A stretch of 64,000 nucleotides of DNA from Hysterangium stoloniferum (Eukaryota > Basidiomycota > Agaricomycetes > Hysterangiales > Hysterangiaceae): positions 62,001 to 126,000 of the forward strand of contig WHVD01000184.1 of the NCBI GenBank assembly GCA_015178975.1, given 5' to 3'. Shown here one piece after another: positions 21,370-33,735 of the stretch (position 1 is its first letter; each line of letters opens with the position of its first letter). A program made the position numbers and the translations under genes. The notes under the pieces are model-generated. The model saw only the letters and a list, made by a program, of their open reading frames with translations, did no database searches and was not told the origin of the DNA.

Positions 21370-22879
21370 CAGCTTGTGGACATGTGGCTCAGGTAAGTCA
21401 TCATATTTAATGCAGAGTTTTCATATTGAGCTATCAGTTTAGCTTGTCATTTCCACACTGTATGCCATAGGTTTTGAAAGAAGTATGTATATTTTAGTAC
21501 TTAGGGTGTCCTTCTGCAACTTTCTCTCTTCCTTCTTAGAATCCCTCAAATGGCTTCCCTGCTTCAATGCTAAATGGCTGTAAGGTGAATATTTGGCGAG
21601 GTACGAGTTATTTGTATGGAAAGAATCAGTAGAAAACATATAGGGCCTGAAGTGGGAAACATGTCAGTGATGGTGTGGGAGACTGACTGAGGACAGATTC
21701 ACGGGTTGGAATATCACATACACGAGACAGGAACACTATGGCCTAGTTATTTATTTAAATTCCATCTGGAAGAGTCAATTAGCCTGCGGATAGGAAATTC
21801 AAATAGATATACATCATGGGAAAGAGTGCGCAATTATACTTGAAGAAGGTGCCAAACAGCTGTTTTTAAGTCTGTAATACTACTAAGAGAAGTACAAAGT
21901 TACATCAAAACCAGTTCAATTAAGCACTTGAAATAAGTGGATTTTCTTAATTAAAATCCTCCAAGCTCAGAGACCCTTTCCGGTGCATTTTTGGACTTCT
22001 AATCAGTGTGAGCCTCTTAAGCACCGAAAAGAAGTCCCTTTCCTTGCTACAGTGCCGTGTTCTCCCTATTGCTTTGCTGTCATTGCTTCTCGCGCTTACT
22101 ACCCAGTTTCCAATGCCCATTTCGATACACCAACCCTGTATCACAAACTGGATCCAATTGATGCCTCTCTTAAGAGAACACATATTTTGTAATATCATTT
22201 TTCTGAGTAAGGTATCAGGAGTTTCAGAAGTAATATCCTCCTTCATGGCCTAGTAGACCAGTGAAATCTTCCTAGTTAACTGTGTTCAACCCTTGTCCTC
22301 AGAATTGTGCTCGCGGAGGTTGTAATGTCATAGTGAAACCCTGCTTGTGAGTCTGCTCCTTTCATATCGCTCATATATATATATTTACAACTTGTATTAC
22401 AGTTCCTATTTGCCATACCTCTGCATTTTAGTTGAGGTTCGGTAATGACCCACATCAGAGATTTGGGAATCTCTACGCCAATTATGTAGACTACCTCGAC
22501 ACCTAAATCTATAGTAAGCCTTTGTATCGGCCAGTAAACAGGGATCTCGAGAAAGTAGTGTCTCTAGCCGAGCTAGGGAGCCCTTCTTGATGGCTCTAGA
22601 CAATATATACGGCATACTTACTGACCTTCCCATTTTCCTGATGCAACAGGTTGTCTTGAAGAAGGTCAGTGGGACTGATTCCAATTCAGAGAAACCTCAT
22701 GAGTAGAAGCATGTGCTGATTTACCTTAAGATGTTAGAGAAATGACATTGGCAATATTAGAAACATGACGAATCACTGGAGATCGATGTGCCTTTACTAC
22801 ACCGAGTGGGAGTTTTCATGATGACATTGTTGGGAATCTGCCCTGGATAAAATTGAGTCTTAAACCAGACTAAGTCGGC
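21370..22879. other. No recognisable gene
   Basis: A/T-rich DNA right of the Tnp2 relic. Open stretches at 21947-22253 and 22406-22684 are short, have no recognised motif and no convincing introns. It may include the remainder of the Tnp2 element, but no end sequence was found. Confidence 0.5.
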
Positions 22880-22889
22880 AAAGGCTCTC

Positions 22890-23060
22890 AGAGAGACAAA
22901 ATCCCAGACGTCAAGATCGATCTGTGCCGGGTACTGGGTCATAATGGAGTAGGTGGAAATGAGGCTGTGGATAAATACGCGAAAGGAGCAGCGGAAGGAC
23001 AGGTTACTTGACACGAATATCTCCCCCCACTGCTACAAGCCAGCCTTCGTATGGGGGAAA
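22890..23060 (+). pseudogene. LINE RNase H relic
   Basis: The reading VLGHNGVGGNEAVDKYAKGA followed by AEGQ matches the C-terminal RNase H signature of fungal non-LTR retrotransposons (pattern PGHxGxxGNExAD). Upstream and downstream frames are lost. Only a fragment is left, so the element type is inferred. Confidence 0.55.
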
Positions 23061-24650
23061 TAAGGCCACCCCAAAGATTACCTCTCTTCATCCATGGAGA
23101 CAATCCCACCACTGTCCTTGAGACCCCGTGGCTAATATAATCGATCGATACGGACTGGAGCTATCTGCCCCAGCTGGAATGATGGTCAGCTTTCCCTTTT
23201 TACTCTCACGATTTCGTTTTTCGTTATACCACATCGGTCAAGGATATTTGGGGCCTTATTAAACTCGTATTTAAATCCCGGTCAGTTCACAATCACCGTT
23301 CACATTGAATCTGACATCACAGATGTCACCGTGGTATAGGCGGTTAACTAAATTGTCTGCTTCTTGTCTACATAGCGTCGTCCCAATCTCGGCCTTGACC
23401 ATAGGTGCCATATTCGCAGATAATCATCACAGCCAACTCCGTAATGGTGTAGCCTCGCGCACCTCGGAGTTTAGTCTGTCAAAATAAATTAAATTGGTGA
23501 TACACGGACCGACACCGACAACAGTATTGGAAATATTCGGAACATTTAACAAAGCATGAGCCACTGGGCAAGAGGCGAAAGCGTTATCCACAACCATACA
23601 AAGTACATAGTCTAGCGCGGAGAAAAAGCTACCCACATGGTTGGCACCGCGCTGGTCTGGATATGTCTCCCCAAACGGCACGCAGACTCTTTCCAGGTTT
23701 CCTTATCAGAATGATGGACAGCTTGGGAATGTCGTTGAGCTTGTGCCGTCTGACCGGCATGACGGACGGGCCATGTTACTGTTCAAATTCCGGCCATTCG
23801 GTAATAATCCCAATATGATGACACCTGCGCCACCAGTATATTTGGCGCTAAGCTATGTAGTCCTGTACAGTAACTTTGTTATATTAATCATTTTTGTTCA
23901 TGTACTATCGCATACCCCCCTCTTGCGTAAACAGTTATAATTTGTGGATGCGATTCTGATTCGTGCTATTGCAAACCCTTTCGGTTAATTTAAACTATTC
24001 TACATTGCTTGATTACCTACCTTCCGAATGCCTGCCAGATAGGCGCAAACTTGAAATTTTTCGACGCCGAATAGTGCGTGACTTAATACCTTGGCATAAG
24101 AACAACCGGTTATTTCGAGAGAATTCAGCATGAATGCAATTGACGTAGACCTCTAAGTTGGTAGCATGAACAATATCGCGAAAACCTTCTGTCGATCTAC
24201 ACCAATAGTAAGGGGATATAAAGTAGATCGATTGGTGCGGCATAAAATAAGATTGAGGCAGGCTAGTCTTAATCTTCATCCCATTAATCCCACCACGGCT
24301 GAACGTTTTGAAGTCGATTACCTGAGTGAGTGTCCAGCATTACATAGCACACGGAGCAACAGTGACGTTTCGTCGGGGAAGCTCAAAAAAGTTTTATAGA
24401 TCGTTTGTGTAGAAGTCAACTAGTCATGTGGAGCCCCTTTGGGAGATTTGGGTGAATCAATCACTGGTTTTCCCTAGAAGAGGAAAAATAGATTCAATGT
24501 TGTCTAGACGATCAGGGGGTATTTTGGTTTTCACAAGGCGCAATTTGCCACGTCACCACACGGGAATCTCCCCCATAATGTTACTTCTCTTTGAGCACAT
24601 CAAATGCAAAAATCAGATTCATTGGGAGGTTTATGGACAAACTATGATAG
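23061..24650. other. No recognisable gene
   Basis: Short open stretches on both strands (for example 23427-23681 minus and 23641-23940 plus) overlap each other and show no known motif. GT-AG introns could be drawn, but none joins frames into a recognisable product. Confidence 0.45.
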
Positions 24651-25235
24651 CTAGAAGATAGAACATATAAACTTGTCTTCCCAGGACATATAAGACTCGA
24701 CGTCCTCGGGTAAAAGTGTGCGCTTTGCACGAAGTTCATTTGCCTCCCGTGCCTCAATACCATCTAAAACATCCCCAGGTGCAAGGCCTTTCTTGTGGTC
24801 CTTACAGTGCTGCTGAAAATTTTCAGAAAAGAAAAAACCGCCCCGCTTGGGGCAAGCTTCTTCTCGACACTTCAACAGTGAGTTATGGACAATTTCCCAC
24901 TGTTGGCAGGACAAGTCGACACTTCCACCTTCCCAAAGTTCAAATAAATGGCCTCTTAGCCAGTGTTCCATGAGATCTTGTGGAGTGTTGTAACGGTATG
25001 AGCAGCGTCTCCGAGCCAGATCAGTTTGGATCATAGGCAAACATGTGCGATCCGGCGGTTGGAAATTGCTGAGGGTATCCGACCATACGGTATGGGAAGA
25101 GGTTGGGGGGAGGAAAGAGGACGGTGATTGTGCGGTAGGGGGCAAATCATTGCTAGAGAGTGCGTCCAGCTCCTCGCCCTTGATGGATTTCCTGGGGGGC
25201 ACCACGGAAGCGATATTTCCCTCCGGGTACTCCAT
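24651..25235 (-). CDS. Possible C2H2-type zinc-finger protein (unrecognised)
   Basis: A 194-residue open frame starts MEYPEGNIASVVPPRKSIKG. The N-terminal third is Ser/Pro-rich and probably disordered. The C-terminal half has a Cys/His pattern CREEACPKRGGFFF then HCKDH, that is CX4CX14HX3H, resembling a C2H2 finger. A first, partial finger (CSYRYNTPQDLMEHWLRGH) lacks one cysteine. Codon use and length are more gene-like than anything else between 21 and 27 kb. It may be one exon of a larger minus-strand gene that includes 25545-26101. The family is not recognised; a nuclear or DNA-binding role is only suggested by the finger. Confidence 0.45.
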   Translation of the reverse strand: MEYPEGNIASVVPPRKSIKGEELDALSSNDLPPTAQSPSSFLPPTSSHTVWSDTLSNFQPPDRTCLPMIQTDLARRRCSYRYNTPQDLMEHWLRGHLFELWEGGSVDLSCQQWEIVHNSLLKCREEACPKRGGFFFSENFQQHCKDHKKGLAPGDVLDGIEAREANELRAKRTLLPEDVESYMSWEDKFICSIF

Positions 25236-25544
25236 GTGATCAGTATTTAACAGTTGACGGGGAGTTGCACTGCAGCCAGCAAATCGATCGGGAAATGTAA
25301 TCAGTGAACTGAAATAATAGATCCGCTTTACTCACTTTTTCATCTCCCCGTCATAAATCGATATGGAATTGGGTCATCATTTTTTCATGCTTACAGGTTC
25401 AGGGACTTATGCAGTTCAAGAATATTATCCCTATGGTCCTCAGTGCTATGAGCGGTGGCAATTATCCGAGTGGGAGACATGACGGGTCCTGTGCTGGAGC
25501 TGGCTCGCATCTGACATCCTGAGCCACTCGGGAATGCTACACTA

Positions 25545-26101
25545 TTAAGGGGAAAAACTCAGTTTTGTCGCATCGTATACACACGTTGATACCGACTTCT
25601 CTTTAATCAACATATTGTCACCAGACCCATCGCTATTGCTGTCCCCTCTAGCTCGCCCCAGACCAATTGGGTACTGAAAATGGGTGGGGACTCGCCGAGC
25701 AAGGGGAGGCCATGGTTGCTGGTCGCCGGTTTTTACCGGGTGGGGGGTGTCCTCTAAGGAGGGAGGAGTCACAGTGGTCTTTGGCAACCCGTGGGATACA
25801 AGGGAACGCTTATTTTTACTCCTCACGGGCTGCAGGGGGTCGTATATTACCATTTTTGGGAGTCTATCTATATGATCCCGAGAAACGCTGGCCTCTCTGC
25901 GTCTGAAAGGGAGTGCGAGTGGGTGTCATCCATATCGGATTCGTCCGCGAAGAAAAATATTCGTGGGCGACGGCGACGAATCCTTGGGAGAGAAGGCGGG
26001 GTGGATTCTGAAGACTTTGTCCCGCGAGTTGCTGAGACACGTTCCAAGTTGGCACTAGTATCAACCCTGTAGGCCTGTGGGTAAGCGAACAAAATTTTCA
26101 A
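25545..26101 (-). CDS. Hypothetical minus-strand open frames, possibly 5' part of the zinc-finger gene
   Basis: Two open stretches in different frames (25868-26101 and 25545-25853) have compositions like disordered protein: RIRRRRPRIFFFADESDMDD in the first, Pro/Arg/Asp-rich sequence in the second. They lie in the same direction as, and just upstream of, 24651-25235. A frameshift or an unplaced intron separates them. I could not place convincing splice sites. Treat as tentative. Confidence 0.25.
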
Positions 26102-27146
26102 ATTAATCTCTCACTGCTGTTGATGTTCGTGTCTTTCCCCGACACTCAGGGTGTGCAACGTTCTGAGTGATTTGGGGAGATCAAGGTCTCCTTCAAGGTC
26201 ACGGTCACTGAGGTGAAAGGATAAGTAAAGGTGTTGAAGTAAAAAGTCTGCCGACATACTAAGACATTTTGCTCATCTGTATGGACAGAGGATGGTGGTG
26301 TTCACAGAGTGGGGGGAAAGGTTTAGAAGAAGACTGTTATCTGTCTATCCCCTCGAACCCTGACATGTCGCCTAAATCGAGCTAAGCGAGCCGGTAGAGC
26401 TTCAGAAGAGCTCGGGAACCAGATCTGTCATTTTGGCTTTCATTTCTCTTATCTCTTTCGCTTACAGAGTAATGCGCGGCAAACATTGCCACAACCATCC
26501 GAGCACTTGCCCCAGGCAGGTCTGAGTATGATATATAAACATGGATAGGGCATCTGTGTGAGTTACACACTTGTGTTTGTCTGGCTAGGAGGGCTAATGC
26601 CAGCCTCATTAAATTCTCAACCAATATGCTCAAAGTCAGCGTAACAAGTAGGCTTACGCTAAACAGGATGGTTAAGGTTCTTGAGATATATCTATGCCCC
26701 ATCCCCCATCATATGCTATACACCCACGGCTAAAACCAAAGATTGATGGGATCATGTCCGACGATTTGGACCCTATGTTGAACCACAATTTCCTTAAAGT
26801 TCAAGGAGAGATAGAAATTCCAGAAGTAAAAGTACCATTGTCATGGTATACGTCAATAATGTTAAAAATATATGGCGGATTTTCGAGGGGCCTCATCTTT
26901 TCTATACTCTTATAGCTGTTTAAATGTACTGGGGTTGTAGATAAATTGGTAACGTTAAATATCCTTGTGCTAACACAGTATGACCGCGATGAGCGCAGCA
27001 AAACCCCGTGCGTCCTCAACGGCTTACAACACAAATATCCAGAAATTACAACAAATAAAAACTATCAAAATGCGCCACACCCCAAGCATTGATTACAGGT
27101 TGGCGGATGTAAACCCAGTATAACGGAAGAACTTGAAAAGGATTTG
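26102..27146. other. No firm gene; hydrophobic open frame at 26382-26702
   Basis: The minus-strand frame 26382-26702 (106 residues) begins with a hydrophobic segment (ILFSVSLLVTLTLSILV) that could be a signal anchor, but nothing else identifies it. The rest, up to the stop of the membrane protein gene at 27147, shows no recognisable coding or repeat structure. Confidence 0.35.
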
Positions 27147-28049
27147 TCATGGCAAAGCCACGTTCTCCGCGTTCGAGTCCAGAGCGTCATCATTCGTGGA
27201 CTGGATTGGTATTCGAGGTTCCATTCGTATCGAGGCAAAGAGTGCTAATAAGGTGGATACGATTCCCAACGCCATAACAGGTCCTGCAAATCCCCACCCT
27301 CTGGCCGAACAAAAGGGGAAATATGCGCCTGAGTTGAGTACACCCGCCAGTGGGCCTCCAATCCTTGCAAAGGACCCGAAGGCTACCCCGAAGAGTATAA
27401 ACCTGTGTGATATCAGGAATAAGAGGCATGCCATAAACACTATGGCCAGGGTGGATCCTATCCATATGTTGTTTCGATATAAAAAATTTATTGCCAACGC
27501 CATGGCGGTGAGAATGATGGAGAGGATGATCAGTCCTACTGTGTATAGAACCCATCGTTTTACCCTCATCCATGCAGCAATTGTTATCCACACGCCATAA
27601 ACCGCCACGGGAAGACTAGGGTACATCCAAAGAGATGAATTTAATCCAGAGACGTCTTGGGTACTACCACCTCTACACAACCTATAGATTGACAGGCATG
27701 TGGTAACGAAAATAAACGAGTCTTTGACAAAATCTTTTATGTATCCTCCTAGGGTGGCTTCTTTGTAGATGCCGGAGTAGTAGCACATGTGCCAATATTT
27801 ATGTTCTTGTTTCCAGGTAGAGGTTAATGCGGCACGCGATGGTAAGTGGACACGCAAACGTTCCCATGCTACATCGTGGAGGTAGCATTTGAATCCTTCA
27901 CGGAACAGAGCGGGAAGGTGGAATAGCCACCATGTCACGTTTAAGTTGATCATCGTAAGAACAAAAATGCCCCAGTCCAATCCATCAGTCTCGCGCTGTT
28001 TGCTGGCGGGAGAGGTGACACGAGGGGGTGAAGGACAGGTAAGATCCAT
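27147..28049 (-). CDS. Multi-pass integral membrane protein, unknown family (copy 2, intact)
   Basis: A 300-residue uninterrupted frame, the only intact copy of three. About six to seven membrane segments are visible: residues 25-50 (WGIFVLTMINLNVTWWLFHL), near 110-130 (DFVKDSFIFVTTCLSIYRL), 145-160, 167-190 (WVLYTVGLIILSIILTAMAL), 195-215 (IWIGSTLAIVFMACLLFLIS), 218-245 and 250-272. The C-terminus is short and polar. The region between segments 1 and 2 is basic and aromatic (TWKQEHKYWHMCYYSGIYKE). I do not recognise the family and assign no function. Its start sits 250 bp from the conserved hairpin. Copies 1 and 3 are pseudogenes with the same flanks. Confidence 0.7.
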   Translation of the reverse strand: MDLTCPSPPRVTSPASKQRETDGLDWGIFVLTMINLNVTWWLFHLPALFREGFKCYLHDVAWERLRVHLPSRAALTSTWKQEHKYWHMCYYSGIYKEATLGGYIKDFVKDSFIFVTTCLSIYRLCRGGSTQDVSGLNSSLWMYPSLPVAVYGVWITIAAWMRVKRWVLYTVGLIILSIILTAMALAINFLYRNNIWIGSTLAIVFMACLLFLISHRFILFGVAFGSFARIGGPLAGVLNSGAYFPFCSARGWGFAGPVMALGIVSTLLALFASIRMEPRIPIQSTNDDALDSNAENVALP

Positions 28050-28819
28050 GTCACTATCCCAAATGGTCGAGAAGGAACGGGGATCTGCTATAGTAATCCT
28101 ACACTGCAGGGGATATTAACAAAGTATGGTGTTTGGTGCTATGTTGTAACATGAGGTCAAGGTAGCCAGACAACTGTCATTATTAAATAGTGCCCACCTA
28201 ATATTTGAATAAATGACTGGCAGCCGAACGCTCCTTTTGGTTAGAGTCGACAATATCATCATAGCATATCGATACCCTCAGCGTTCACTGGAAAAACGCC
28301 CCGGATTTGAGGATCCGGGGCTTCTTCCGGTGAAAGAGGGTTGAGAGGGTGTCGATTGTAGAAAAAGACTTCCTGTCATGTCCCTGTGTTTGTACGCTAC
28401 GGGAGTGTGGAATAATTACCACCTCTCAGTGGTTTTAGAATAGCTAAGCTTTATTAGACGTCCCCACTCACCACATTTTTCATCGAGAATGCCCGAGAAA
28501 CGCTGAAAAAATGAAGCCGAGGTCGAGAGGCAGATTACGCTTCTTGACCCTTCCTTCTAATTAGCCTGATCACGCTCCATTTCAGGGACCTGTCAGACAG
28601 CGACTAACACTATATGTTAGTACATTGTTAGTGGTGCTGGAAAGATTCGTGGAGAGTAACTACGAAATTTAGCAGAAACAGATTTGAACGTTATAGGTCT
28701 TCGTGCCAACCCGGTATAATTCAACCATAGGTATTTCAAAGTTTTTTATAGAAGTAGATATCGCATTTACGTTTGCTAATTCGTCGCATTCACTCATTAT
28801 GTATTGATCTTGAGTAATA
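28050..28819. other. Non-coding spacer of duplicated unit, copy 2
   Basis: It aligns to 617-1420 and 48284-49195 with small indels. It contains the hairpin at 28284-28336. No coding potential was seen. Confidence 0.7.
28284..28336. repeat. Long hairpin, copy 2
   Basis: Same GCCCCGGAT/ATCCGGGGC stem with TTGAGG loop as at 861-915. The outer arms TTCACTGGAA and TTCCGGTGAA differ by compensating and non-compensating changes. Confidence 0.55.
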
Positions 28820-28824
28820 GTCCA

Positions 28825-29168
28825 TGTTAAAAATCAAGACCCTAAAACATCTCAGTCTCGTATAAGAAGTATAACGGACTAGGTTAAGTACCTAAAACAT
28901 CTATAAAAGACATGAATAAAGCATACCATGTATACTAAAAGAAAGCTTACCTCAGTCTCATATAAGAAGTATAACGGACTGAGGTAAAGTAAACTATGAT
29001 CTACTGCTTATATATCTTTGGTAGAACAATGAGATAGTTAGAACAATTAGCAGCAGAACAAAGAAAAAGGTGTAACAAAGAGAAGTTGGTCAAGTGACGT
29101 GATTCCTTTGTTGTCCTAAAAATAGATGGGGTCTTCGGAATTTGTTGTCTATGATGTACATTCCAACA
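28825..29168. mobile_element. Small solo LTR, family E
   Basis: 344 bp from TGTTAAAAATCAAG to TACATTCCAACA, with a perfect GTCCA duplication (28820-28824, 29169-29173). Both other unit copies lack it and show a single GTCCA. Inside, a segment containing TATAAGAAGTATAACGGACT occurs twice (near 28859 and 28961). Orientation cannot be told. Confidence 0.88.
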
Positions 29169-29353
29169 GTCCATGCACTTGGAGCTTCGTCACTATAGGG
29201 ACATTGTGGCATTAGGTATGTAATGTTTAATGCGACCATCAGGTGTCAAGCGGAGGAGATATTAGAGTGCCTTCAAGGCGTTCTGGAGGCCAGATCAATA
29301 ATACACCTTTTTCCTCCGAGTCGATATCGCCGACTGCGATGTGAGCACCATTT

Positions 29354-29625
29354 TATTAAAAATAGTATGAGTTGACTCTATTGCAATACACAATATACAA
29401 GGGTTTAATAAGCTTGTAATAAAAGTACTTTGTGTCTCAATATCTTGTGTCAGTTAGTGTAGCACCTCCTGACAATATAGGTTGGATGCTCTGGGAGGTG
29501 TATAGTGATTCTGACACACATTAACCTCCAAATGCATGGTCCCCAATTAGCATCTTCATATGAAAAGTTGCAATAATTGGTGGACTCCCCCTATAAAAAG
29601 GTGTGTTTCATCATCAAATTTAACA
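29354..29625 (-). repeat. Copia 3' LTR
   Basis: 272 bp; preceded in coding sense by the polypurine tract AAGGGGGTG (29626-29634). Confidence 0.88.
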
Positions 29626-29832
29626 CACCCCCTTGATGAAACACTTTTTTAATCCCATATCTGTTCAATTTCCTAATCCCATCATAAATCTGAACTTTTC
29701 CACCTTTGGTTTTGGTAATGCTTTGGTTAAGATATCTGCCGGCATTTCATCTGTTTGTAGATAGATAGGGTTGATTGATTCCTTTTCTACCATGTCACGT
29801 AACCAGTAGTAGCATAGGTCCAGATGTTTCAT

Positions 29833-32800
29833 TCATCCATGATGTTCTGGATTCTTGGCTACAGTTAGTGCTGACTGGTTGTCAATGAAGAGTTTTGATG
29901 GACATGGTGCTTTGTATCCCAATTCCTTTAACAGGTTCTGCATCCAACAGATCTCCTTCCCTGCTGCAACTGCAGCAACATATTCAGCTTCTGTGGTGGA
30001 TAGTGTCACAATTGGTTGTAGTTTGCTGCTCCAACATACTGCTCCTGATCCCACTTTGATTATGTACCCTGTTGTTGATTTTCCACTGTCCTTGTCTCCA
30101 CCATAACTAGCATCACTGAAGCCAACGAATAGATCTGTATTTAATGGATCAGGACCATATGTGAGTTTCATATCCATAGTCCCCTTCAAATATCGGAATA
30201 GATGCTTGACAGCCTTCCAATGTGCTATACCAGGGTTTGAATTAAACCGAGCCAATACTCCTGCAGTGTATGCAATGTCGGGACGGGTGGTAGTGGCCAA
30301 GTACATCATGGACCCAACTGCATTAATGTAGGGAATGTCACACATTTCATTCTGTTCCTCCATGGTTTTGGGTGACTGATCTGATGATAGTTTTGCCCCT
30401 GGATCCATGGGTGTACCCACTGTATGACAATTTGACATCCCAAATTCCTGTAATTTGTTCAAGATGTACTGGTATTGTGATAGAGATATAGTCCACTTTT
30501 CTCGATCTCGTGTGATTTCAATGCCTAATAGGAAAGATGTAGGTCCTAGATCCCTGAGTTTGAAATGTGTAGCTAATTCAGCTACAAAATCATCCAGGAC
30601 TTTTTCAGATGGTCCTGCAAGGGTGATGTCATCTACAAATATGGGAACAATGACTTGGATTCCATCTCGTTGATAGATATAGACCAATGGATCAGAATAA
30701 ATCCACTTGAAGTCCATTTTCTCTAGTACACTCCGCAGGTGTTTGCTCCAGAGATTGCTTGCCTGCTTGAGTCCATAGAGCAACTTGTCTAGTCTACATG
30801 CTACATCTGATCCTCCTTGGTGAAATCCTTCTGGCTGGACCATGTATATTTCTGCATCAATATCACTGTTGATGAATGCATGTGATATGTCAACTGATCG
30901 GAGGTGAAGGCCTTCTGCTGCAGCCAGTGCTAATACTAGACGAATAGTAGCATGGCGCATTGTTGGGGCAAAAATCTCTGTATAGTCAAATCCTGGTCTC
31001 TGGTTGTATCCTTTAGCAACCAATCGTGCCTTAAACCGTTCTATTGATCCATCTGCCTTTCGTTTCACTTTGAAAACCCATTTTGATCCTATAGCCTTTT
31101 TTCCTGGTGGTAGTTTCATTATGGTCCAAGTTCCATTGCTCATGTGTGTGTTCATTTCCTCCAAGGCTGCCTCTCTCCATTGTCTTGCCTGTGGACCATT
31201 CATTGCCTCTGTAAATGTCCTTGGTTCAGAAATAATTGACACATGTGCCTCCTCCAATTCCACTTCATTGGTACTGTCAGAAGTGGTAGGATTGGGTTCC
31301 CAGGTTTTCCACCATTCATTAGGAGGTTTTTTGTTGCGCAAAGGTTTTTGAATAGCAATTGGTCTGTTATCTTCCTCCTCCTCTTCCTCCTCCTCATTAT
31401 CTGTGATCTGGGGGGATGGTGTGATAACATTGTCTTCAGATTCAGGTACAGGGAATTCATGATCCTCCACAGGGGCAGTTGGTAATTCACTTGGTGGATT
31501 ATCATCTTCTTCAACAACTGGACCCCCTGGGATATAATCCCTAGTACTTGATTCATCCTTCCCACCAGTATCTGGAACTTGTGGTGGTTGGTGTTTCCAT
31601 GTGTATCGTTCATCAAATTCAGCTCATTCACTATCCTTCTTGTCAATGGGTTGTAGAATAACCATCCCTTATACCCTTCAGGATACCCAATGAAGATGCA
31701 TTTCTCCATGTGAGATCCCAGGCTTGATTGTTTATCCTTTTGAATGTGGACATATGCAATGCATCCCCAAACTCTGATGTGACTGATATTTGGTTTCCTT
31801 TTGTGCCAAATTTCATATGGGGTTTTGTCCTTTGAGGCAGATGATGGGCAGTGGTTCCAGATGTGTACAAATGCAGCCAGGCAGTACTCCCAGAATTTCT
31901 TGGGTAGTTCAGACTCTGTTAGCATGGTTGTAATCCCTTCTGCTAATGTTCGGTTTGCACGCTCTGCCATTCCATTTTGCTGAGGTCTATTACAGACTGT
32001 ATGCTGACGCAAGATACCGTGTTTATCGGTGAATTCAATGAATGCCCTTGACATGTATTCTCCACCCTTGTCATCCCTAAGTTTCTTTATTTTCCATCCA
32101 AGGAGGTTTTCTGCAAATGCTTTGTACTGTTTGAATGCCCAGAAAACACCACTTTTGGACTTGATTGGGATGACATAATAGAATCTTGAAGCCTCATCAA
32201 TGAATGTAACCCAATAGTAACATCCAGATCGGGATCTTGTGCCAATATAATGTACATCTGTATGTACCAACTCCAAAGGTTCATTGCAGTGATGTTCTGA
32301 GGGGGGAAATGGGTTAGCATGCATCTTTCTTGCAAGACATGGTTCACAAATTGGATCTGGTTTAGCCTTTGAATTAAGTACCAATCCTTTAACCATGTTT
32401 CTTTTCATTAGATTCTTTATCCCCTCATAGTGGTGATGTCCCAATCTTCTATGCCACAGAGACAGATCTAGAGGTAAAGTAGAGGACATGTGCACATTCT
32501 CCATTTTATTTATAATAGTCTTGCCATCCAAGTAGCCCACATTTCGATCAGTGATTGATGCAGTGAATAAAAGATTCCCATGGCGATTAAATCTTATGGT
32601 TTTGGATGAAATGTGTACATCAAATTCTTTATAACGTGTGAGGTATAGGACAGCAAGAAGATTATTATGTAAAGCTGGAACATGTAATACTTTTGTGAAT
32701 TCAACCTCCCGGCTAACTCTTCCATCAATGATTGGTTGAAAAATAACACTCCCAACACCTTCAGAATATACAATTCTATTGTCTGCAAGTTTTATTGGGG

Positions 32801-33086
32801 TTCTGTATGGGGTATAGGTGTGGAACCAGTTGTAATGGGGTGTCATATGTGATGTGGCCCCTGTGTCTGTATTCCAATCGTAGATATTAGCTGAGGTTGC
32901 ACATGCATCATGTTGTGAAAAGACACTTGCTTTTCCTGTCTGTTCCTCTACTTCCTCTATTTTTGCCTCTTCCATCTTGTTAGCACTGTTGCGTGACTGC
33001 CAGTATTGCTGTATCTTTTCTTTATTCCTTGGCTTTGGACAGTCATAGCTGAGGTGCCCTTCCTTGTCACAATTATAGCAAACCAT
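29833..33086 (-). pseudogene. Copia pol (zinc knuckle, protease, integrase, RT, RNase H)
   Basis: Two long frames cover it. 31200-33086 starts with the CCHC knuckle CYNCDKEGHLSYDC, then the protease site WNTDTGATSHMTPHY, GAG-pre-integrase (LWHRRLGHHHYEGIKNLMKR, CEPCLARKMHA) and the integrase core (LVHTDVHYIG, LRDDKGGEYMSRAF, then NRPQQNGMAERANRTLAEG). 29833-31470 holds RT (AIGSKWVFKVKRKADGSIER, FDYTEIFAPTMRHATIRLVL, LYGLKQASNLWSKHL, FVDDITLAG instead of the common YVDD) and RNase H (GFSDASYGGDKDSGKSTTGY, STTEAEYVA). Breaks: a frame change between the two (31471-31620) and a TGA within HHG-stop-MKHLD at 29833, the position of an expected arginine CGA. Confidence 0.92.
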
Positions 33087-33092
33087 CTTTTT

Positions 33093-33735
33093 TCAATGCT
33101 TGATGGGTGCTTTGGCCCTATTAACCATTTCTCCACGGTGATTGCGATTTAGTTCCTCACTTCTAAATGCCTGGAGAATGGTATTCTTGTCCAACTTCTC
33201 CATGAGTAATAATGATGAGGAGAGGTGTGCATATTCCTCAGGAAGAGCCCGGATGAGTGCCATGCATTGTAATTCTTCATCCAACTTTTCAATTGTGAAG
33301 TCCTTTGGGCGCAGGTTTTGAATAGTCCCCATTGCTTTATCAATTCTGACACCCAAATCCATCAGACTCCTTTTCATCCTTTTGGATTGAGAATAGGTCA
33401 TCATAGGCATTGAAGCGGGCTCCTGGTTTTTGTTGTAAGTGTGTCCTTTCCAACAAGTCCCACATTTTGATTAGATCTTCTTCAAATCCATGGAAATGCA
33501 CCCTCTGATCATTTTCCACCATAAGATATATCTCTGCAGCTGCTTTCTCTGCCTTTGTTTCCCACTTCTCAATGTTATCACTGCCATTTACTGGCTTGAT
33601 TTCTTTTCCACAAACAAGCTTCCAATAACCCAACTTCATCAACCATGCCTTCATTTCTCCAGACCATTCTGGATAATTTTGGTTGTTTAATGGTTTGAAT
33701 TTTGGTAATGATTCTGAGGATGTCATGTTTGACAC
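33093..33735 (-). pseudogene. Copia gag
   Basis: It starts MSNMTSSESLPKFKPLNNQN at 33735 and shows the Gag capsid region (YPEWSGEMKAWLMKLGYWKL, LLERTHLQQKPGARFNAYDD). A one-base frame change near 33370-33410 shifts to the frame encoding TIEKLDEELQCMALIRALPE. The downstream stop before the CCHC knuckle is TGA where CGA would continue gag into pol. Confidence 0.88.

Noticed and set aside
27133-27600. Plus-strand open frame of 155 residues
   Set aside because: It lies wholly antisense to the membrane protein gene, which has a longer frame with clear membrane segments and is conserved in two other copies.
29855-31485. Plus-strand frames opposite copia RT/RNase H
   Set aside because: Shadows of the 545-residue minus-strand polymerase frame; no independent motif.
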